From Protea cynaroides (taxonomy: Eukaryota; Streptophyta; Magnoliopsida; Proteales; Proteaceae), in assembly GCA_028583415.1 (NCBI GenBank), contig CM053266.1, forward strand, positions 86,620,149 to 86,684,148: DNA of 64,000 bases, given 5' to 3'. The notes beneath the pieces were generated by a model. That model searched no databases. It was not told where the DNA came from and was given only the letters and a program-made list of their open reading frames with translations. The translations under genes were made by a program, and so were the position numbers. Positions 9,531-23,123 of the stretch are shown here, piece after piece. The stretch's first letter is position 1, and every line of letters starts with the position of its first letter.

Positions 9531-12438
9531 TGTAACGACCCCAAACCTTGGATAAAGGAAGGGTCAGCCCTTCAGGGGCACACCAGTAATACGACATGAG
9601 GCTCTATTCTAAGACAAGGGGTTTTATATTTTTCATTCATATTCATAATTCCATCTCAAGTCCCCTAGTCCAAGTCTAAGGCAATTAATCCAAACTGGTG
9701 GTAAATTCTAACATCCATTGTTGTTACAACCAAAGTTGTTCATTCATAATATCCCACATAATAAATAAAAAAAATAAAAAAATGAACTTCCAAGTTCCAT
9801 CATTACAATCTACCTACCATATTTAATTAACCTTCATTACAAATATTTCCAACTTTCTTTACAAAATGAAAAGGTTAAACTTTACAAAATAGACATGTGG
9901 TATTTACATCACTTAAATTGCCAAAATAAAATATTCACTCCCATCTACAGGTTTGATTCCAAATAGAAAACATCAAAAAATTAAAACACTTCAAGATAAG
10001 CTAAGTTGTTTTCTTGCAATGGGCACACCTAGGGCAGGTGTAGCCTGTCTCCCTTGTCCATTCTGGCATTACCTCATTCGATCCGGGTACATGTGTGGAT
10101 TCATCTAAAAATTTCATCACACTGATGGGTGAGTTAAAAGTTCAATGAGATAAAACCCACGTGCTATTAATACAACTGTAGCTCAAGCATCAAATCAAAC
10201 ATTAAAATAATTCAGTTATGGGATGCAAATGTTTATATCATACAACCATTTGGTTTGAAAGTCCATGACATACAGGTGTACAAGCAAGCTTGAGGATCCC
10301 AAGACTTTGATGGGAGGCTCAAGTACCCACTTCTCGGATAGGTAGTCTATGACCATACTTGCACCTTCTATTGGTCATTTCCCCCCTTTTTGCATATAGT
10401 ATAGTGCTAGGCAAATGTCCTAAAATTATTTGTAGGTCTTAGTTCTCTGTTAAGATAAACAAATTCCAAAGCTTGGGCAACCTTATCCATCACCATACAT
10501 GCAAGTCACATGTATGTGCTAGAGGGTTATCCTAAAAATGCTTGACCAAACCAATTCTCAAATGGAAAGGCGAAGAACTATGTTTGGACCACCACTCAAC
10601 ACCCATGCTTGCTTGGAAACCTCTAGTAAGCTATTCCTACAAAAGAAACCCCTCTTAGGTAAGTTTATTTTTCCTTAACATGATGATATCAAAGCACAAT
10701 TTTCATAACCACATCATTACATAAACAGAATCTATATTCACATTCAACGACATTCTTAATATCCTACTTGTTACAATCAAGGCATGATAATCCACATCTT
10801 TTAATATTACATATTCATGCTCAATTAATGACTATCATATTATTTCACTTACAACAAATAAGTGTAACAGTCCACAAGAAGCAATCATCTAATATTATAT
10901 GCTCATATTCATTCAACTACCATTCATATCATTTCACTTATAACATATTAAGCACAACAGTCCACAAGGCATAACTCATTTTCAATCATCCATAAATACA
11001 GTTGCACTACTAGTAAATAAGAGTCACTCACTTTTGTCTAATACTTGAAAATATGTCTTTCTAAGTACCTTGAACACGCAAATATTACCTAATAAGACAA
11101 TAACATTGTTCTAATCAGTTTCTTTGTGAATGCCCAAACCCCTATTTTTTAATGTATCCATATTTCCCCAAAATCCCTTCTTACTACCAAAAATTTCAGC
11201 TTTGATCACCTATGCATATGTATATAAAATAATTTCAAATGGATGTCCAACTTATGTTTAGACTCTGCAAAAAGACCTATTTTTAACCTCCCAACAATAC
11301 CCCTAGGTCAAGCCTTGAGGATTGGGGATAACCCACAAGGGAAACCAGTTAAATGCACTAGTCAAATGCTGTCTTGGGGGGGGGCGGGCAACCAAACGTG
11401 TCCCATTACCCGGACGATTTCCATCATCCAGACAACTCACAGAGACACTGTTTTGGTCCCTGCTTATCTAGCTCAGGTATTGGCTATTGGGCTTCAACCC
11501 CAGTCACCCTTAACCTCTATAATATCCTTCTAAAACACTTCTATGTCTCCCATTTTCATTCCGCCAAAGATTTATCATTTCATACATGACATAACATGCT
11601 CGAAACACTCAAACCATTATCTTCTATACCAAGTTTGTACTTTCCTTTTCCTTTCACCATATAAAGGACCTATGAAGGTCTGTAATCTACTTAAATGCAT
11701 CATAGATCATGTATGCATGATTCTAAAGTTTAAACAAAGACATTCTACAGTCCTATTCATTTCCTATCCTAACAAAATATGGCAATAGTATGATTCCATC
11801 TCATTCTCAAGAAATTTGCCATTAAAAGACATTACAAGGTCTTCAACTACTGTAAATGCCCTCTATGGATCATGCATGCAAGGTTTAAAATAAGTAAACA
11901 ACCAAATAATAAGATACCAACCTCAACAATTTGAATCCTTAGCTTCTAAACCTGAAATCTCAGCCTTCCTCTTCCAAAATTTCTATAACCATCTTGGGTC
12001 CAAGCTTTGAAAATTTATATCCAGGTATAGCTTAACCTCCCTTTCTCTCCAACCTTGAGTACTGTTCAAAAGCATGACTAGATTGTAAGCTCCAAACTTA
12101 ATTTCTTCTCCCAAAGATTTACAGCAACTTGCCCAAAGATCTCTCAAATTTGCAAGATTTCAAAACTCAAAAACTTCCTCCATTCCATGGTTTTGCAAAG
12201 TAGGGCAAAATTTTCACAATGAAACAAAATAAGATTTATAGTTTGTTAATTTGTTTCCAAATAAAATAAAACATAAAGTGAAAAGTTCTAATTTCCCATG
12301 ACCTGTATCTAATGCATACTCAAAAGAGCCATACCTCTATGGTACCCTTTAAATAAAAAAAGACCTTACTGCACTCCATAGATTCTCATGCATTAGTTAT
12401 ACCTTTTTCTTTTTATGGACCCCTTTTTTCAGCTACCT
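9531..12438 (-). mobile_element. LTR of a fourth family (D), minus strand, cut by family C element
   Basis: The left end, TGTAACGACCCCAAACC, reads as the terminal TG...CA boundary of an LTR in minus orientation. The order is the same as in A-group LTRs: terminal block, cysteine-tail segment (10001-10105), a CTCATTGAAC...CTCACCCATCAG block that mirrors CTCACTGAGC...GCTCACCC, a long non-coding middle with locus-specific words, and a purine-rich leader on the far side. The U3 end is missing because a family C LTR starts at 12439. No primer site follows the terminal block, so this is a solo LTR or a 3' LTR. No gag or pol is seen for it. Confidence 0.55.
10001..10105 (-). other. Candidate LTR cysteine-tail coding segment (family D)
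   Basis: The frame opens after TTTTTAG and runs 34 codons to TAG at 10001-10003. It is acidic and polar at first (starts DESTHVPG) and ends TCPRCAHCKKTT-stop, a CxxCxxC cluster. Position, length and cysteine ending match the segments in A, B and H LTRs although the sequence is otherwise different. Whether it is translated is unknown. Confidence 0.4.
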
Positions 12439-13820
12439 GTGAGGACGATGGTGGGAAAATTTGATGGTGATTCCCTTTTATGGATTTAATCCTCATTTTT
12501 TAAAATTTTTTCATTTCAAATTCTCTACTCTCAACATACAATGGAGATCGAAAGGTTTTCATCTTAAGATCTCGTCCATTCCTGTCGATGGAGGGTAAAA
12601 TCTAGAGTCGCCACCTAGATAAGGTCTAAGACCTAAGAGAATTGTTTCTCACTTAGAAAAACACTAATGAGTTGTTTGACCTAGTGGATTGGCCTACTGG
12701 TCTCACCGAAGGTGGGTAAGCACCCAATTTATGAGTTGGGAAGGTGTTAGGTACCCAACTCGATTGACTAGTCTCTATGTCCTATCGTTTCCTTTCATTA
12801 TGCACATTTGGGGTTATCTAATTATCTTATGTGGCATGATGGAAAACCCTAGCCAATGTCTCTAATTCTCGTTACATTAAGGTGTCTCATTTCAAGCTAA
12901 CAATTCTACAGTCGATAGGTAATAAAAAATGAATGTATAAATGAATGAATAAAAGAATGAAGCGACGATGACAATTGATTCTAAATAAATAACAAAGAAA
13001 TACAACAACAATATGACCAAGTTCGGGAGACATCCCAAGCTGCTTACATATCCCTAGCAGCGAGAATTAGGCCAAACGTAGTTTGGGCGAAGATGTGTAC
13101 AAGTGTGTATAGAGCGGATGTTCCCATAATCATGAGACAAATCAAAGAGGTGGATGTTCCCATAATTATGGAACCCATCCATTGTGTGAGTTAATTCTTA
13201 ACTCATAAGAATTTCCCCACGGTGACGTATAATCCTTGAATCATGGGACTTATCTCCAATTGACCGTGTGAGAAGCTAAGCGGCTTCACACTGCCTATGT
13301 ATCTCAAATGAGATTCAGGTCAATGTAGTTCCGACAGATGACGGGCCATGGATCCCTTGTAGCAACATTGAAGAGGCCACTGCCTCCACTCCCCTCACAT
13401 GATAAGGGTTAACTAATCTCGCACAATTCCCAGCTTGGGAAACAAATAACCCAAGGCCACAAGCCTAATTTCCATCATCAACCTAGCATTCATCACATTA
13501 GTACAATGATTACCCATGGCGCTCATAGATTCGGACCTAAGGTATGGGTGGGCCTCAAGCTAAATGGGCCCACATAGGTTGGCACAAGATCCAAGATCCC
13601 GTATGGGGTTGGACTCATTGGAGTCCCCTATCATCATCAGAGGGTACCACAAGGATGCATGTGGGACTTGTAGCATGCCCGTGCATAGTGTATCCATAAA
13701 TTATTACAAATTGGATATTTAAATGAGGGATACATCTCTTGTGGGTGGGGGAAATTGCATGACTTGCATTACACATTTGACTAGGCAAAATTAAGCTCAC
13801 CTGTTGTGCATACAACTACT
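12439..13820 (+). mobile_element. 5' part of a family C giant LTR, copy C2a
   Basis: It begins TGTGAGGACGATGGTGG and contains the family C words AGAGTCGCCACCTAG and GGGAAGGTGTTAGGTACCC, but is a more distant relative of the other copies. It is cut at 13820 by the start of C2b. The preceding five bases are CTACC, one mismatch from the CTACT on both sides of C2b. No 3' end that clearly belongs to it is visible after 19548, so it may be truncated or an earlier insertion at the same site. Confidence 0.6.
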
Positions 13821-14724
13821 TGTGAGGACAAAGGTCATCTTCTTCCACCCATCTCTGAATGGAAAAAAAAATGATTTGGAGTCACCACCTAAATTAAGGT
13901 CTAGGACCTATAAAAATGTAGTCTCATCATAAGAAAAGACTTCTATTGACTCATTGGACCCAATATATTGGCTTTGATCTATCAGAGAACGGGTAAGTGT
14001 TCATGGTACAGTTTGGGAAGTTGTTAAGCACCTAAAGCTATTCGATCCAAAAATCGGCATCCTATGTGATCCTACTTTCCTTAGATTCTATGGTTATGAT
14101 TGTTCATGGTCAATGGATGATGATTAGGGCTCATGGGGGATCTTATGCCAAGTTACTAAGTTCTTCTAACCTAGGTTCAACTAAACATGTTCTCAAAGAT
14201 AAATAAACAAGCAAAGTAATATACAGTGAACCAAACCAAAAATGGTTCGGTGATGGAATGAATCTGAGACGTCCAAGATATCTCAAATTGCCTACGTATT
14301 CCAATCCTGAAAATTAAGTCCATAACGTAATTCGAATGGAATGTGATTAAGGTTTATGGATGTGATTTACGATTAAGCTTTCTTAGATTCAATTGTTCAA
14401 GTTGAAATTTATGCTTGATGATGATTGAGATTGAATCTAGAGATAGCCTAATGTGGATCAAAGTGAATATGGATATGATATGGATATGGATATGGATAGA
14501 GATGACCTAAGGATTCTAAGATGTGGTGGACCTAGGGTTCTAAGATATAGTACCGTACTTGGAGAGGTCATCCAAGTTGCCTACGTATTTCAGAGGTCCT
14601 GAAAATCAGGTACAACGTAGTTCGTTGTGATGGATTGTAGATATGGATTAATATGGATATCCTCAAGAAGACTAAAGAAGGCTAAAGTGCGTACAACCTA
14701 AGTGGATCAAGGTACGATTTTGGG

Positions 14725-15255
14725 ACCTAATGGTGTACAGTCCGAGTGAACCACAGGTACTGGATAAGAATCTAAGGGATGTACAGTTCGAGTGAACCAC
14801 AGGTACAGATTCGAGTGAACCTAAAGGGTGTATAGTTCCAGTGAACCACAGGTACAGATTCGAGTGAACCTAAAGGATGTACAGTTCTAGTAAACCATAT
14901 GTATAGATTCGAGTGAACCTAAAGGATGTACAGTTCTAGTGAACCACAGGTACAAATTCGAGTGAACCTAAAGGATGTACAGTTTTAGTGAACCATAGGT
15001 ACAGATTCGAGTGAACCTAAAGGATGTACAGTTCTAGTGAACCATAGGTACAGATTCAAGTGAACCTAAAGGATGTATAGTTCTAGTGAACCACAGATAC
15101 TGATTCGAGTGAACCTAAAGGATGTACAGTTCTAGTGAACCATAGGTATAGATTTAAGTGAACTTAAAAGATGTACAATTCTAGTGAACCACAGGGACAG
15201 ATTCAAGTGAACCTAAAGATGTACAGTTATAGTGAACCACAAGTACATATTCAAT
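14725..15255 (+). repeat. ~58-bp minisatellite, about nine units
   Basis: Units carry GATGTACAGTTCTAGTGAAC, CACAGGTACAGATTCGAGTG and a final AACCTAAAG. Array units differ by a few bases each. This unit is not seen in C1 or C3. Confidence 0.85.
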
Positions 15256-17454
15256 GCATACAGTCCAAGAGAATCACAAGTACGACTTATAATAGAGGTT
15301 ATGGAACTATGTTTGGGAGCCTCTCCAAACTGCCTGCGTGTCTTAGGGTGCTACCCTAAGAATCAGGATCTGTGTAGTTCAGAATACGGATTCAATCATT
15401 CATATTCTTCTTTCAATATCAGGGTGTGAAACCTAAATGCTCTACGGTTCGATTCACATCACACCTATCTAGTTTTCTGTATCCTAGGGGAAAATGAACT
15501 AAGGGGTAGGGATTGTCCTAAGCTACCTTTAGCCTAAAACCCTAATTTTGGCATTTGTTGGGCTAGACTTTCTACTTCTTGATTAAAATTTATCATTTTC
15601 ATCCTTACCCTTCCTGTGAGTGTATGTGGCTACATGCACGTCCCCATACCTAATATGTCTTCTAGGTGTACAGATATGGCTATTCAACTAGGGTGTTATA
15701 AAAATTAAATTATTACCAATAATAAATATCATTCAAATATGGCAAGTAACAACAATATCATCTCAAATATAGCAATAAAGCATGTCCTCTCAAATATAGC
15801 AACAAGCATATGAGAGCATTGATCAAGCATCGATCATCAACAATGTGACCAAGATCATATTTGATCAACTACTCAGATTTGATGTAATCAATCATCATCA
15901 ATGTGATCAAGATCATATTTGATCGATGATTTAGATTCAATTAAAACATCCATGAGGTCAATCCAATGGTTCAAATTCAATTAAATAACTCAAAATAAAG
16001 ATAATCTATCCATTCAAATCAATCATCAAGATAATCTAATGGTCCAGATTCATTTATATCACTCATGATGTCAATCCAATGGTTCAGATTCAAATGAGAT
16101 GCTCATGATCGAGATCTAATGGTCTCAAATTATTCTAAGACACAATATGATGGAAATCTAATTGTTTAAATCATGCCTACAAGGTCAGACTATGAAAACT
16201 GATTAAATTGATTTTCAGATTGGAACTAGTTATGGAAAAATAATCATAAGATATTCTTCAATCATGTAAAAATTATCTGTTAACTTTGTTGTCTTCTAGA
16301 CTCATGTGGCTACCTTTTCCTTCAAGGAAGTGATGTCTAAAAAAATCTCTACAGGACACTAATGCATGGATTTTCATGATTTTTACTGCAATCAATAGAT
16401 TCTGTAAACCTTTGCCAAAACATGCATATGGGGCTTAATACATATTCAAATTAAGCTCAAAATACATCTTCTAAAAGAGGACTCAATAACCTAAATTTTA
16501 TCTCAAGAAGGGAAATCCTAACAGGGAACCAAAATGGGTCAAATATGCACCACAAATGCAAGCATGTGCACTGGTCATGTCTGTTCCAGATTCTGACCAG
16601 CTGCACCATAAATTCTATATAAAATCAACCACTCATTGAAAATATAATTCAGGCATATGGTCATGTAGCTAACTGATAGATCTAACACTTAATTAAAAAA
16701 TATTATGCAAAAAGAAAAATCCTCAAGGCTCAAACATCACATCTCCGTCATGCAATTCAGTGTGTTCTAACTGACCCTAAAACAGATCATGGTGCACTTC
16801 AAAAATCATATGAAATCCATAAGAAATTAAAAAAATCTGAATCTAGTGCCAAAATTTTCATGACTTCATATCTATCACTTTCTCTAAAGGAAGGATGATC
16901 AAATTATGGCCATAAATTCCTTGTTTAGAGTTTTTCTGATGAGGGTTTGCACTGTACCCGAGAAGGATAATAGCGTAATTGGGGCTTTTTTATCTCGATT
17001 TTCTCAACCAAATAAGTCAAAATTTGTAGAAAAACTTTCTAACATATGTATGAGTATATCATAATATTTTAAACTCAAAATTCATAAAAAATCTATATGA
17101 AATGCATGTCCCAAAATCGAATTCCAGATCTGGAATTACTAGATCTAAAATCCACCTTGTGAAAAACATTAAAATACTCAAAAATCATCATATGACATTC
17201 AATTTTTATCCATTGAGTAATTTAAACATATTTTAATGCATAAAAATATCAAACATGGGCATTACAACATCCACATGCATGTAATATAACATCTCTTATC
17301 ATGATTTATCAAAAATAGGCATATTCAAGCAATTTTTCACATGTTAGCATCATGGAATTATATCAAAACCAAAGTTTTGGTTACAACAATGGGTGAGGGG
17401 CCATGAATTACAGGTATATACTAGAAAATAACAATGGAGAATGGACTTACCTCT

Positions 17455-18165
17455 TTGCAGAGAGTTCCCTCTCTCTTAGCTTCTCCTTCTTCCTTCTCTT
17501 CTTCTCTTTCCCTTCTTCTTCCTCTTCTCTCTCAATTTCAGCTTCTCTATTTCTTCTTCTCTTCTTCTTTATTTCTTCCTCTCTTATTCTCTTAGACTCT
17601 CTCTAAATTTTCAGCCCTTTTAGATTTCCTTCTTTTTTTTTCCTTCCCTTCCTTTTCTCTTTTCTTATATTTTTTTCTACCCTTTTTTGGTCACGTTTTT
17701 TCTTTTCCTTCTCTTTCCTTTTTTTTTTTACTTTCCTTTTTTTATTCTCCACTCACGTTCCCCCCTTTCCTATTCTGATTTTGATTTTTTAATTTTTTTC
17801 TTTTTTCCTTCTTTCCAAATCTCTCATTTTCTATTCTTTCCTCCTTTTTTCCCCCTTTTTTTTTCTTTCCTTTTTCCTTTTTTCTCTTTCCTTTTTTTCT
17901 TCTTCTTTTATTCGGATCTCACTCTCCCGTCCTCTCTCTTTCCTTTTTTTTAATTTTTCTTTTTTTCTTTCCTTTTGTTCGGATCTCACTCTCCCGTCCT
18001 CTCTCTTTCCCTTTTTTTTTCTCTTTTTTCTATTTTATTTCTTTCCTCTCTCCCCCGACTCTCTCTCTCCCTGTACGGTCTTCCCTTTCCTTTTTCTTTT
18101 TCTTTTTTCTTTTTATTTTATTTTATTTAGAACCCTCTTCCCTTTTCAGTTCTAGCTCCTTTAAT
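17455..18165 (+). repeat. Polypyrimidine (CTT/TTTC) tract
   Basis: Almost pure T and C with short interruptions, including a duplicated TTCGGATCTCACTCTCCCGT at about 17913 and 17978. It corresponds to the purine array of C1 read from the other strand. Confidence 0.9.
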
Positions 18166-18394
18166 GTATACATGTATCTATATATATAAAATATACATAT
18201 AATAAAATATAAATACATTCCTATACATAATATATATGGTATATATAATATATATAGATAAATTAAATGCACATGGACTGAACCATTTCGAAATTGGGCT
18301 GGTCTGGGCTGGACTGAGTTGGACTAAGTTGGGTTGGACTGAGTTAAACTAATATGGGTTGAGCTGGATTGGGCCAATATTGGTTTTTCTCTCT

Positions 18395-19090
18395 CTATCA
18401 TTTCATAGGCCATTTCCATCGTCATTCTGCATGGAATTTTTCGACAGCCTCTACCCTAAATTTTTTACATTCACTTTGTAGAATACTAAAAGTGAGAAAT
18501 ACTGGAGCTTGAATCACCTCATTTGGAAGTAAAATGCCCAACTTATGAATTTCTAAAATTTAAACATGCCAATTTATGATAATTCAGCTAGCAACTCTGC
18601 ATGGGATGCCTCAGAGATTTCTGTCTCAAATCCTTCACATCCACTTTGTAAAGCACTAAAAATGAGAAATACTGGAGTTTGAATCACCTCATTTGGACGT
18701 AAAATGATCAACTTATGAATTTTTAAATTTTAAACAGGCCAATTTACGATAATTCGGCTAGTAACTCTGCATGGGATGCCTCGGAGATCTCTGTCTCAAA
18801 TCCTTGATGTCCACTTTGTAGAGCACTAAAAATGAAACATACTGAGACTTGAATCACCTGATTTTGACATTGGATAATAAAAGTATGAGGACTTGAAGTT
18901 TAAGCAGGCATATCGGGTTGTGGCTCTGCATAGGATCCCTCGGAGACTTCTGCTCAGATTTTTCAAGTCCACTTTATAGAGCACTAAAAATGGAACATAC
19001 TGGAGTTTGAATTACCTCATTTGAAAGTCAGATGAGCGAGATATGAGAAGATAAAGTTTAAATCATTAAACTTACGATAATTTACATGCA
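18395..19090 (+). repeat. Four ~170-bp 3' repeats of family C LTR
   Basis: Each unit contains CACTTTGTAGAGCACTAAAA, GAATCACCTCATTTGGA and a GCATGGGATGCCTCGGAGA-like phrase. It matches the units at 3232-3990 (reversed) and 42195-42890. Confidence 0.8.
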
Positions 19091-19548
19091 AGCCCCTGAA
19101 TATTATTAATCATTATAAAATACCCTTATTCTTTTTCTCAGACTAAAATCGTCATATCTTCTCCATTTGACATCATAATTGAGCGAATCTGGTCTTTTTT
19201 TGAAGGTATTTTCAAGACCTATGCATCCTTGCAGGTTGCAACCCATTTCCTTACTGTAGGGCCCATCGAAAACCTTATCCAAGTCACAATTAAAATTCAA
19301 ACCTTGTATCGAGATCCACCAACCTACCATATGTGTTCACTTAGGCTCCTGGACACTAGGGACCGATTCAACTCTTCTCAAAACACTATAGAGAGCATGC
19401 CAGGACTGATAAAATATTATTTTTTAGAGAGTTTCACTCACCTCCCCTATATTTTCCAAATTTTCTCTTACTTCTTCCACTTTGATGTCTACTCTCTAGT
19501 AAGACTTTGTTCAACTAGAGATGGCAAAAATGGAGTGCTTATACTACT

Positions 19549-20265
19549 GCTATCACATTTCTGTGAGCACTTGAATCAACTTAAATTGAACAATGAATTA
19601 TGTATTGACATGCCTCAAATAAAAAAAAAAACTCCCTATTAAAACCCAAATGGACCATGCATACCTAGAGTAAATTTGAATAAAACTATTGTAGATAAAC
19701 TAGACCCTCATCTACCTACAGGTATCTAGGAAGAGAGACCCAACACTATATTAGGTCTTGTAGACGCAGTCGCCACAGGGATAGCCCTTGTCATGATCAT
19801 CTAAGAAACCCTCGCCAATAGGGGTATCCCCCACCAGTGTGGGTTCCATACGGTCAGCTATAAATGAGGTACTTACATCAAAAGTTGAAAAGAGTTTAAT
19901 ATCGAGGGGTGAGCTCCCATCCCAGCTCAGTGAGAAGTCGAGTATCAATGCAATCCTACCACAACACTTCATTGATGCAATTAAATAAACAACAATTATG
20001 CATGCAATTAATTGTGTATGTTACCAGGGTCTTAGCTGTATCCAGCAAAGATCTGTAATCCTCCCCCTGGACTAGTTCAACCTCTCCCCTCCTGAACAAT
20101 GTTTGATTCCTCCCCATGAATACCCAAACCTTCCTTCTCCTGGTGTTTGTCCCCCTGCTAAAGTACAGGAGATACGACCGTGGGTGATGAATTATTCATG
20201 CAAACATAAAGGGAAAGGGGCCGTACCCCAGCAGAGATCCCTGGCACCACTCCCATGGACCACTG
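19549..20265 (-). mobile_element. LTR-like fragment (family H), minus strand
   Basis: On the minus strand this holds a CTCACTGAGC...GCTCACCCC block (about 19905-19935) followed by a cysteine-tail coding segment, the order seen near the 3' end of A, B and D LTRs. The words differ from those families, and I see no clear LTR end. Element B begins at 20266, so the rest of H may lie beyond B. Confidence 0.45.
19751..19972 (-). other. Candidate LTR cysteine-tail coding segment (family H)
   Basis: An open frame of 73 codons ends LDDHDKGYPCGDCVYKT-stop. The HD...C..CVY ending parallels the HDxSCECxxCVF ending of A-group LTRs. Only the last 35 or so codons, after a TTATAG acceptor-like site at about 19858, correspond to the segment in other families. 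Upstream frame openness may be chance. Confidence 0.4.
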
Positions 20266-20810
20266 TGTAAAACCCACATCGAAAAATACAGGTTAATTTG
20301 AAAGGTTCTCCTGTCGACACTAGCCTAGCATCCGTATCTTCAATGGAGCGTATTGAACTCTAGGTAAGAGCCAAAACCCTTTTACTATAAGTATAGAAGC
20401 TTGGTTTGAGGTTAACAGTCGATTTAACCTTGACTTGGCCATCCTGAACCAATTCAAGAATGGCGGTCAACCAAGGTGGTCGATGAAATGGGCTTGATGG
20501 ACTGCCTCTGCAGTCATCGACCGCCCATCCCCAGAAATGGGTCAAATTGAGTTTTATTAGTTGGGCTTGGTTCCAACTGGTTATCAAGCACCCATGATTG
20601 TCCCAAATCATGTGGGACCCATATTTGAATGTGTTGATATGTTAGTTGACAACCTCCAAGCCTCCTTTATCATTTTTTTTACTTGTAATAGGATTCTTAA
20701 GAGAAGAGTTGCAGTGCAACTCTAACTCATGCATATCTCCCTAATGTAAACTCTCTAAAAACCCTAATAGGTGTCATTATAAACTCTGACACATTTTGAG
20801 AGAAAGAGAG

Positions 20811-23123
20811 TGTCACACCCCAATTCTGGTCTAACCAGATTAGTGTGATGAACTGTCAATAAACCAATAATTCAACCAGGATCTCATATAGGTTGTACCC
20901 ACCATATCAAACCACACACACATTTCACAGTAATAATCAGAGATAATATTCAAATAAGTGGAAGTCTTACAGATAATGAATTGAGAATCTAACAGTGTAA
21001 ATAAGTATTTAATCCAATTATCTTCAAACCACAAGACATAAAAATAAATAATCAATTACATAGCTGATGTTCAAATTATAACTGAACTTAAGCAAAAACA
21101 CATCGGTTGTATTCGCATGATGAATCATGCGCATCTTCTTCAGCTTCTACGTCCATCACAACAATGTGTCCATACATCGATGCATTCATATATTCTTCAA
21201 CAGTAGGACCTACATCATCAACTAAAGATATTCAACGTCAAAAGGGTGAGCACACTTCACGGCTCAGTGAGCAAACAAAACAATGCAATAAACATATGCA
21301 TGCATTCAATTCATATCTTTGGTCTGGTTTTTAAGTTTGCAATGTACAATAGAAAGGTTTGGTGGCCACTGCACCTCTATACGTGAGTGTGTGAATCCGC
21401 CCAATGGATCAAATACTATTGCCATCCCACATGCACCTACCATGGAATAGAGATAGAGCTAAAGTGTTCGGATCAAACACCGCCAACACTTCTCCTGATG
21501 CCCTACCCATACCAACACGTAAGCCCCTATTAGTGAGGGCTTGCAAACTGGGCTCACAACTAACTAATCCTAATGCCAAATAGTGTATCCAAGGCCTCAA
21601 CTCAGCATCCCTCAATACGTCTATAGGGATAGGCTAAGGCCCCCCGGCAGAGTCAGAGACCACACGATTCGAGACCACCTCCCCTGATGCCCTACAACGT
21701 AATAGTTCTGCTAAGGTAATGGCGATACGATGATGTTAGTGGGCAAGACTTGAGTAGAGATAGAGCTAGAGTCTGGTGACAAGGTCGAAGACCACCATGC
21801 CACGTCCTCCCCCTGATGCCCACTTCCATCCAACACACCAACCACACACATACATTCACATGCCTATTCCTAGCATCATCATCATCATCATGTTATAAAT
21901 AAACGAAATTAAATATGCATGAACAGTAATAGCAGGAATATTGGATGACATATGAGATGCACATTACATGCATACTTGCATAGAATTAATCATGGCATTG
22001 GAATCAATAAAAATAAATAATTTGTTATTATCCAATTAGTTTAGGTCTTGTTCCCTCACCTGTTAGCAATACTCGATCTCCTTCCAAGTCTTGAAATTCT
22101 CTTTCAATCAATTTAACAACCTAAAAGTTATATGAAATTAAGTTAGGGTTCATATGTAACATGTTACAATAGTAGGAAATCGAAACAGAGCACTGATAGG
22201 TGTTTGATTGGTCCTATGGTCTCATACTATATCGACCTTACTGCCTACGATCGATCCCCTATGGTCACATATGGTACGACCATAGCTATGACCATATGAT
22301 TCCTGAATCTTCCCGAATGCCTGTGGTCGATCCTCTGATCAGGCTGGTCATGTTATGGTCGACCGTAGCTGTGACCTTTGGATTTCTGATCACAGACTAC
22401 ATGTAATTCGAGTTTTTCCTGGGTCAAGTCCTCTGTTCTTCAATTGGGTTTGTCCTAAGGTTGTCCTATGGGCATCATTAGCAGTTTCCTATCAACCCTA
22501 GCCATCAATCTCATCCCCCATGGTTATCCTTGGAAATTACTCAATGAATCATATGGATCATGATAGGTTGACATCCCCAATCCTCCATAGAATCCTTACT
22601 CCATAGAATTAACATCATTAGAGATTAGGTTCATACCTATTCCTATGATAGAAAGCCAATCTCTTTTTAGCGAATCCTCTCCTTAGCCTTTTCTTCTTTT
22701 CCTTCTCTTTCTTCTCTTTCTCTAGGATTTACTAATGTTCTAAAAGAGTGAAAAAGAGCTGAGGGACATCCTTTATATAGAGTCCTCTTTCAATTAGGAA
22801 AGAAATCCCTTACTTTAGGAAAGTTTCCAAAACTCAAAGTCTGATTTAGTGTCTCATGGTCGATGGCTACGGTCGCAGAACCCATCAACCGTAGGGTCAA
22901 AATCATTGACCGTGGGGTTCATGGTCTACGATTTTTGTTTCCTTCATTATGGTTGACCATACCTACCTAGGTATTCAACATATTTATGTTTTCAGTGTTT
23001 TTAACTCGATTCTCACACCTGGTTTGTGATCCATCTTCAAATGATCGGTCCACTTGGTCCAGAAATGATGGGAAGACTTGGCACGACACGGTTAGATCAG
23101 ATTAGTGGAGTGCGGGTCTTACA
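20811..23123 (-). mobile_element. Solo LTR, subfamily A-2, in the 5' LTR of B
   Basis: It runs from TGTCACACCCCAATT to GCGGGTCTTACA, 2313 bases, with perfect GAGAG duplications (20806-20810 and 23124-23128). There is no internal region, hence a solo LTR produced by unequal recombination. Its target was the GA-rich stretch just downstream of B's TATA box. Late-LTR cysteine-tail segment at 21088-21220. Confidence 0.93.
21088..21220 (-). other. LTR cysteine-tail segment (A-2 solo LTR)
   Basis: Reads open from GATGATGTAGG to TAA at 21088-21090. It keeps the TVEEYMNA and EEDAHDSSCE words; the second cysteine of CEC is changed to Tyr (TGC to TAC). Same length as in sibling LTRs. Confidence 0.5.

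Larger units (their letters stand above)
13821..19543 (+). mobile_element. Giant solo LTR, family C, copy C2b
   Basis: It begins TGTGAGGACAAAGGTC and ends AGTGCTTATA (CTTACA mutated), flanked by perfect CTACT duplications at 13816-13820 and 19544-19548. It is 5723 bases long and non-coding. The parts follow the family order: GAGTCACCACC block, minisatellite (14725-15255), short dispersed repeats (15830-16190), a diverse middle, polypyrimidine tract (17455-18165), AT spacer and four long 3' repeats. Solo LTR by inference, as for C1. Confidence 0.8.

Noticed and set aside
17403..17953. Open frames of 67 and 88 codons
   Set aside because: Polypyrimidine tract of C2b; Phe/Ser/Leu low-complexity only.
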